Positions 13,766 through 17,393 of a DNA stretch of 17,393 nucleotides are shown piece after piece. The position numbers were made by a program, and so were the translations under genes. The notes below the pieces were generated by a model, which did not search any database, was not told the DNA's origin, and saw only the letters and a list, made by a program, of their open reading frames with translations. The stretch covers positions 1 through 17,393 of the forward strand of contig JAMOMO010000060.1 of assembly GCA_027067035.1 (NCBI GenBank), given 5' to 3'. Source of the DNA: Desulfobulbaceae bacterium. Lineage in GTDB: Bacteria > Desulfobacterota > Desulfobulbia > Desulfobulbales > Desulfocapsaceae. How positions within the stretch are numbered: position 1 is the stretch's first letter; each line of letters opens with the position of its first letter.

Positions 13766-15259
13766 TTATTCTTCCCAGATTCCCTGAAGGTCTTTTTTCT
13801 TAATTTTCTCAAGAAGTGTCGTTCGTTTAAGCTTGAGCAGCTTTGCTGCTTCTTTTTTGTTCCCTCCTGTCATTTTCATGGCCTTTATTATCAGTTGTGA
13901 CTCATAATCATTGATCAGTTCCTTGAAGTCGACCTGTCCCTCGTTCCACTCATTGAGTGTCGGCAGAGATGCCCCCTTTCCCGGAGAAGGTGTGACTGAT
14001 TCCCCGGTCTTTGCAGGTGAGGATTCAGAGAGAATTGTGTTGATGGCGTCATAATCTACGGTTGCGGGGTTGAAATCAGTCAGTATGCGTTCCGGAAGAT
14101 CATCAAGTTGAATTTCCTTACCACTGCAGAGAATGGACATCTGCTGAACAAGATTTTCAAGTTCACGCACATTTCCCTTCCAGTCATAGCTGAGTAAGGC
14201 GGCCATTACATCCATGGACAGGGTAAATTTCTCTCTCCCGCGCCTGGCGGCATGCATTTCAAGGAATGATTCGAGGAGTATGGGTATATCTGCCTTTCGT
14301 TCCCGTAAGGGAGGTATGTGGAGCGGGATTACAGAGAGCCTGTAATAGAGATCCTCCCGGAATTTACCTTCGGATACGAGCTGCTCGAGGTCACAATGGG
14401 TGGCGGCAACGACCCGGGTGTCAACGGGGGTGGCCTTGAGCCCACCAACTGCTTCAAATTCTCTCTCCTGAAGTACACGAAGCAGTTTGGCCTGCAGGGT
14501 GGGTTTCATATCACCGATTTCATCAAGAAAGAGAGTGCCGCCATCAGCATATTCGATTCTGCCGATTTTATTCTGAGTGGCACCGGTGAAAGCGCCTTTT
14601 GTGTAACCAAAGAGTTCACTTTCAAGAAGATCATCGGGAATGGCGGCACAGTTGACCGGTACAAAATTATTGTTTTTTCGGGATGAATGGAGATGAATGG
14701 CCTTGGCGACCAGCTCTTTTCCGGTCCCGGATTCGCCTCGAATCAGGACTGTTGCGAAGTCATCATCAGAGATTTTTGAGATGAGGGTGAACAGGTCCTG
14801 CATCACTGCTGTTTCACCTATTATTCCATAAAATGCCGGGAGTCTCTTTTTCTTCTCGGTGGCTGCACTGGATTGCGAGGCGCCCAGTTTTGCCAGACCG
14901 CGTTTCATGGCAAGCTGAACGTCGCTGTCTTTGTAGGGTGTTGTGATGTAAAAAAAGATATCGAGATCAAGAATCATCTGCTCAAGCTGGTCATCTCCCT
15001 CGGGTATTGCTGCGATGATAAGGAGTTCAGGGAAGTCTTTCTGCAGTTTCTCAAGCTCTTTGATACCGTCTTCAGGGTACAGGGAGAGGTTAAGCAGAAG
15101 AAGGTTGATCAGGTTCCTGGTAAGAATGTCTCGAATGATTTCAGGGTCAGAACAGGTATGAAGGTTCTTCTCGGATACAAACTGTTGTAAAATCTGCAGA
15201 CAGCTGCTGTTTTCCCTGGGCTGTGTATCTGCAAATAATATTTTGGGAGTTACGGGCAT
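13766..15259 (-). CDS. FleQ/FlrA-type sigma-54-dependent flagellar regulator with degenerate receiver
   Basis: This 497-residue activator has three parts. The N-terminal receiver-like domain (about 5-125) has lost its chemistry: the Asp pair is reduced (ILFADTQ), the acceptor is Asn57 (LLLLNLS), and the Lys position is Thr (YITTPY). The AAA+ domain (about 145-380) has Walker A GESGTGKE (175-182), the sigma-54-contacting GAFTGA loop (222-227) and Walker B GGTLFLDE (240-247). The C-terminal Fis-type helix-turn-helix is NKKEAAKLLKLKRTTLLEKI. Such proteins remodel RNA polymerase-sigma-54 at flagellar promoters. An Asn at the acceptor site suggests control other than phosphorylation, as in FleQ/FlrA. 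The gene ends 32 nt from the convergent double-CheC gene, with no strong terminator between them. No clear ribosome binding site is seen. Confidence 0.88.
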   Translation of the reverse strand: MPVTPKILFADTQPRENSSCLQILQQFVSEKNLHTCSDPEIIRDILTRNLINLLLLNLSLYPEDGIKELEKLQKDFPELLIIAAIPEGDDQLEQMILDLDIFFYITTPYKDSDVQLAMKRGLAKLGASQSSAATEKKKRLPAFYGIIGETAVMQDLFTLISKISDDDFATVLIRGESGTGKELVAKAIHLHSSRKNNNFVPVNCAAIPDDLLESELFGYTKGAFTGATQNKIGRIEYADGGTLFLDEIGDMKPTLQAKLLRVLQEREFEAVGGLKATPVDTRVVAATHCDLEQLVSEGKFREDLYYRLSVIPLHIPPLRERKADIPILLESFLEMHAARRGREKFTLSMDVMAALLSYDWKGNVRELENLVQQMSILCSGKEIQLDDLPERILTDFNPATVDYDAINTILSESSPAKTGESVTPSPGKGASLPTLNEWNEGQVDFKELINDYESQLIIKAMKMTGGNKKEAAKLLKLKRTTLLEKIKKKDLQGIWEE

Positions 15260-15311
15260 AATAGACGTTTACCGGGCCTTATTGGGGTTGTTTTTCATTT
15301 TGAATAAGGAA

Positions 15312-15809
15312 TTAAACCGGGTAGGTATTAAGGAGGTCAGCAAATTTACTTGATGTCCTTCGCATATTCAGGCTGAGTAATCGGGCGATTTTCTGGATAA
15401 TTTTGATTCCGGTCAGTGGTGCTTTTTCCGTAAGCTTGTCAAATCCTTTGCTTGTCAGGGTAATGATGGTGGCTGGCTGTCTGGATACCACTGTTGCTGA
15501 ACGTGGAGATTTGTCAATAAGAGCCATCTCTCCAATGGAGCTTCCCTTGGCGAGCCTGGCAATGATAACATTCTCACCGGTCGCCGATTTTTTGAGGACT
15601 TCAAGGACGCCATGAACAACAAATCCCATGAAATCCCCTTTATCTCCCTCCACAAAGAGAAACTCACCACGCTGCAGATGGATATAGCTCATGTGCTGGG
15701 CAAGAAGAGTCAGCTCATCCACATCGAAACTGTCAAAGAGAGAAATACTGATCAGAAAATCACGCGTTTCTTCTTCTGATTGGGAAAGTGTTACCTGCCT
15801 GGGAGCCAT
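15312..15809 (-). CDS. Free-standing cyclic-nucleotide-binding domain protein
   Basis: This 165-residue protein is almost entirely one CRP/PKA-type cNMP-binding domain. Family landmarks are LFDSFDVDELTLLAQHM, then HLQRGEFLFVEGDKGDFMGF. The phosphate-binding cassette is GSSIGEMALIDKSPRSATV (about 89-107), with the Glu94 and Arg103 positions that contact cyclic nucleotide in cAMP receptors. After the barrel there is only a helix and a short tail, and no helix-turn-helix, so it is not a CRP-like DNA-binding protein. It is encoded 52 nt upstream of the sigma-54 activator on the same strand and is probably co-transcribed. It may act as a ligand-sensing partner for that activator or for the motor; this is inference. 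The ATG lacks a good Shine-Dalgarno. Confidence 0.82.
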   Translation of the reverse strand: MAPRQVTLSQSEEETRDFLISISLFDSFDVDELTLLAQHMSYIHLQRGEFLFVEGDKGDFMGFVVHGVLEVLKKSATGENVIIARLAKGSSIGEMALIDKSPRSATVVSRQPATIITLTSKGFDKLTEKAPLTGIKIIQKIARLLSLNMRRTSSKFADLLNTYPV

Positions 15810-16300
15810 ATGGTTTTGTCGTCGGTGTGAGTGTTTTTGATACTTGTATTATCAGTGTTCAGAGACGAAATTCAGATATAATTAATCTTATCATAAGCTG
15901 TAAAAAAATAACAAGGTGCTTTTCACTCTTTATTTCAAGAAATTAGATACATTTTTTATACGCTTCCGGCAGGCAGGTAGTCTGGCTCGGACAATGTTCA
16001 GTGACATGGGATGTAAAAGAATCACTATTTCACATGGTTCTGGAGGCGGGCGGGACGGGTTGTATATGGGGACCTGTGCGGCAGAGTACAGTTGGAACCG
16101 CTGCTGCTGTGCTTTTGCAGGGGCAGCTGCTTTTCCCTGAATGCCGGTTGGGAATATACTGCTCAATGATCAGGATTTACAGACAAAAAGCAATCAGGGG
16201 GCAGGATGCCACTGGACCGGTGCCGGCTTATATCGGTGGGATGCGCGCAGTATGGCTGCCCGTTGACCTTGAAAAGAGAAGCCGTACCAAAGAGTAGTGC
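15810..16300. other. Intergenic region without a convincing gene
   Basis: The first 150 nt are AT-rich and should carry the minus-strand promoter of the cNMP-protein gene; TGATAATAC near 15860 resembles a -10 element, but no good -35 is seen. From about 15960 the sequence is GC-richer and G-biased on the plus strand. Open frames at 15916-16140, 16001-16297 (plus) and 15930-16166 (minus) have no ribosome binding site and no recognisable protein, so they are not called. A G-run cluster lies at 16048-16071. No tRNA, tmRNA, RNase P or riboswitch signature was recognised. Confidence 0.6.
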
Positions 16301-16343
16301 AAAAAAAAAGCTTCATCAGCCGACATGGCCGATGAAGCTTTTT
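16301..16343 (-). terminator. Strong intrinsic terminator of the ferredoxin gene
   Basis: On the minus strand AAAAAGCTTCATC, one C-A mismatch and GGC pair around the loop ATGTC with GCC and GATGAAGCTTTTT. The run then continues to nine U (16309-16301). It lies 18 nt past the stop of the gene at 16362. The flanking A and T runs make it potentially bidirectional, though the plus-strand U-tract is only five long. Confidence 0.9.
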
Positions 16344-16361
16344 GGAAGAGTTTACTGATGA

Positions 16362-17186
16362 TCAGGCTTTGTCCGGATCAAAGAACTTAAATTTCTGCTC
16401 TTTTAAAATATTATCCACAGAGCCCATATTTCCCTTCATGTAGAAAATGTTGGGTTTTGTATCATCGGCAGGGCGCAGTACCCAGATGGTTTCTTCGAGC
16501 TGATGCACCAGTTTGTAAACAATGTTTTCAGGATCAGTCAGGTTTCCAAATGTTCTTGCTCCTGTTGGACATGCTGATGAGCAGCCTGTCTGAGTCTCGC
16601 CTTTGGAAAGTCTTTTTTCCCAGCAGAAGTCACATTTATCAATGGCACGGCGTGCTGCACTGAAATAGCGGGCATCGTAAGGACAGGCCAGCATGCATGT
16701 CTTGCAGCCGATGCATTTTTTACTTTCCATGCGCACAATTCCTGTGACAGGATCTTTATAGGTAGCCTTGGTGGGACAGGCCCTTACGCAAGGAGCGCTG
16801 TTGCAGTGGTTACAGAGTACAGGAATGAACTCAACCTGCTTATCCAGTGTTCCGGTGTAGCGTTTAGTCAGGATTCTGGTCCTGTAGCCGTATTCAGGAA
16901 CATCGTTTGTCTCATTACACTTATCAACACATTTCTCACAGTCAATACAGAGAGATTGACGGATAACCATGCTGTAATGCGGGTTGTAGGGGTATTTCTC
17001 TACAATAGTACCACCACCTGAGGCATGTGCGGTACCGACAATGGATGTAAGTTTCAAAACTTTTCCACCGGCATAGACACCTGCAATGGCAAGACCGAGT
17101 TTAAGGAATTTTCGTCTTTCTTGCGGGGTGACAGATGATGTCCCCTCATTCTTCATATTGTCAAAATCTATTTTAGGAAATTTCAT
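16362..17186 (-). CDS. Tat-exported four-cluster [4Fe-4S] ferredoxin-type electron-transfer subunit
   Basis: This 274-residue protein has a twin-arginine signal (ERRKFLKLGLAIAG, Arg24-Arg25; likely cleavage after AHA, residue 55). Four iron-sulfur motifs follow: Cys80/83/86/90, Cys125/128/133/137, Cys158/161/164/168 and Cys185/188/202/206, the last with the long Cys spacing. This is the DmsB/NrfC/PsrB/DsrO type, which wires a periplasmic catalytic subunit or multihaem cytochrome to a quinone-linked membrane protein. It ends in a strong terminator, so no NrfD/DsrP-type partner follows; partners must lie upstream, outside the window. That argues against dsrO, which is normally followed by dsrP. 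The exact complex (Tmc, Hmc, Qrc or Nrf-like) cannot be assigned. AGAGGA lies 11 nt before the ATG inside a palindrome. Confidence 0.88.
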   Translation of the reverse strand: MKFPKIDFDNMKNEGTSSVTPQERRKFLKLGLAIAGVYAGGKVLKLTSIVGTAHASGGGTIVEKYPYNPHYSMVIRQSLCIDCEKCVDKCNETNDVPEYGYRTRILTKRYTGTLDKQVEFIPVLCNHCNSAPCVRACPTKATYKDPVTGIVRMESKKCIGCKTCMLACPYDARYFSAARRAIDKCDFCWEKRLSKGETQTGCSSACPTGARTFGNLTDPENIVYKLVHQLEETIWVLRPADDTKPNIFYMKGNMGSVDNILKEQKFKFFDPDKA

Positions 17187-17187
17187 G

Positions 17188-17199
17188 GGATAATTATCC
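17188..17199. repeat. 12-bp palindrome overlapping the ferredoxin ribosome binding site
   Basis: GGATAATTATCC is a perfect palindrome ending one base before the ATG at 17186 on the minus strand, and it includes part of the AGAGGA Shine-Dalgarno. It could be an operator or a small fold that limits ribosome access; it may also be chance. Confidence 0.3.
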
Positions 17200-17231
17200 T
17201 CTCAAATATTCATTCATTTGGATGAAAGAGG

Positions 17232-17266
17232 ACTTCTTTCCGCACATACTCCATGCAGAAAGAAGT
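17232..17266. repeat. 9-bp inverted repeat in the leader between the zinc-ribbon and ferredoxin genes
   Basis: ACTTCTTTC (17232-17240) and GAAAGAAGT (17258-17266) are exact complements separated by 17 nt, starting 15 nt after the upstream stop. No U-tract follows on the minus strand (next CCTCTTTC), so it is not a standard terminator. It could be an intercistronic mRNA stem. Confidence 0.4.
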
Positions 17267-17280
17267 GGCTCCTGCAAATT

Positions 17281-17393
17281 CTACCAGATTCTATGATGGC
17301 GTTTCATAGCCTCTTCTTCAGTCTCGCCTTCTTCCATGAAATGGATGGCACCACAACCAGGACAGATATAACCGCCCTCTGGCACGATTTCAT
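17281..17393 (-). CDS. Small zinc-ribbon-like protein, C-terminal end (runs off right edge)
   Basis: The minus strand has an open frame from the window edge to TAG at 17281-17283, giving 36 residues that end ETEEEAMKRHHRIW. It contains one CPGC knuckle in GYICPGCGAIHFMEEGE, which resembles half of a zinc ribbon or rubredoxin-like fold. A second pair of Cys would have to lie upstream, off the window. An ATG at the very edge is in another frame and hits a stop, so it is not the start. It sits 94 nt upstream of the ferredoxin gene on the same strand and may belong to the same operon. I do not recognise the family. Confidence 0.55.
   Translation of the reverse strand, partial: EIVPEGGYICPGCGAIHFMEEGETEEEAMKRHHRIW

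Noticed and set aside
15916..16297. Three overlapping frames in the gap (15916-16140 and 16001-16297 plus, 15930-16166 minus)
   Set aside because: No Shine-Dalgarno, no recognisable domain, Cys/Arg/Pro-rich compositions typical of chance frames in G-rich DNA.
16362..17186. Identification as DsrO of the DsrMKJOP complex
   Set aside because: A strong terminator follows directly where dsrP is expected; only the general family is supported.
1..17393. CRISPR arrays, insertion sequences, tRNA or rRNA genes, phage genes
   Set aside because: No regularly spaced direct repeats, transposase or integrase frames, or RNA gene signatures were seen.

Overview
The window is a motility locus from what looks like a flagellated Desulfobacterota (deltaproteobacterial) sulfate-reducer-type organism, possibly Desulfobulbales. 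That placement is inferred from four things: gene order, a MotE-like gene after fliJ, stand-alone CheX phosphatases beside cheY, and a Tat-exported four-cluster ferredoxin of the kind common in sulfate reducers. No rRNA or universal marker is present to confirm it.

Left two thirds, minus strand (10056 down to 1): a compact flagellar basal-body and export operon. It reads, in transcription order, secreted TPR-repeat protein, flgB, flgC, fliE, fliF, fliG, fliH, fliI, fliJ, motE-like, then fliK running off the left edge. Most junctions overlap or are very short. The exceptions are a 61-nt fliE-fliF gap with a weak terminator-like hairpin, and a 119-nt fliI-fliJ gap whose transcript would be extremely C-rich and G-poor. 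A correctly spaced sigma-54 promoter match (TGG-N9-TTGCA) sits just upstream of the TPR gene, so it probably drives the whole operon.

Middle, plus strand (10273-13733): a signal-termination cluster. It holds cheY, two CheX-family phosphatases, and a 636-residue protein made of two CheC/CheX-like domains, an Ala/Gly-rich linker and a degenerate receiver domain. All four phosphatase-like domains keep the D-x3-E-x2-N motif. The last gene has its own sigma-28-like promoter. CheA, CheW and receptors are not in the window.

Right, minus strand (15809-13766): a free-standing cyclic-nucleotide-binding domain protein and a FleQ/FlrA-type sigma-54 activator. The activator's receiver domain has lost the phospho-acceptor Asp. 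It is a plausible activator of the sigma-54 promoter at 10.1 kb, which would give a sigma-54 then sigma-28 hierarchy within one locus.

Far right: about 490 nt with no convincing gene, a strong intrinsic terminator, a Tat-exported 4x[4Fe-4S] ferredoxin-type electron-transfer subunit, and the C-terminal end of a small zinc-ribbon-like protein. This part is probably unrelated to motility.
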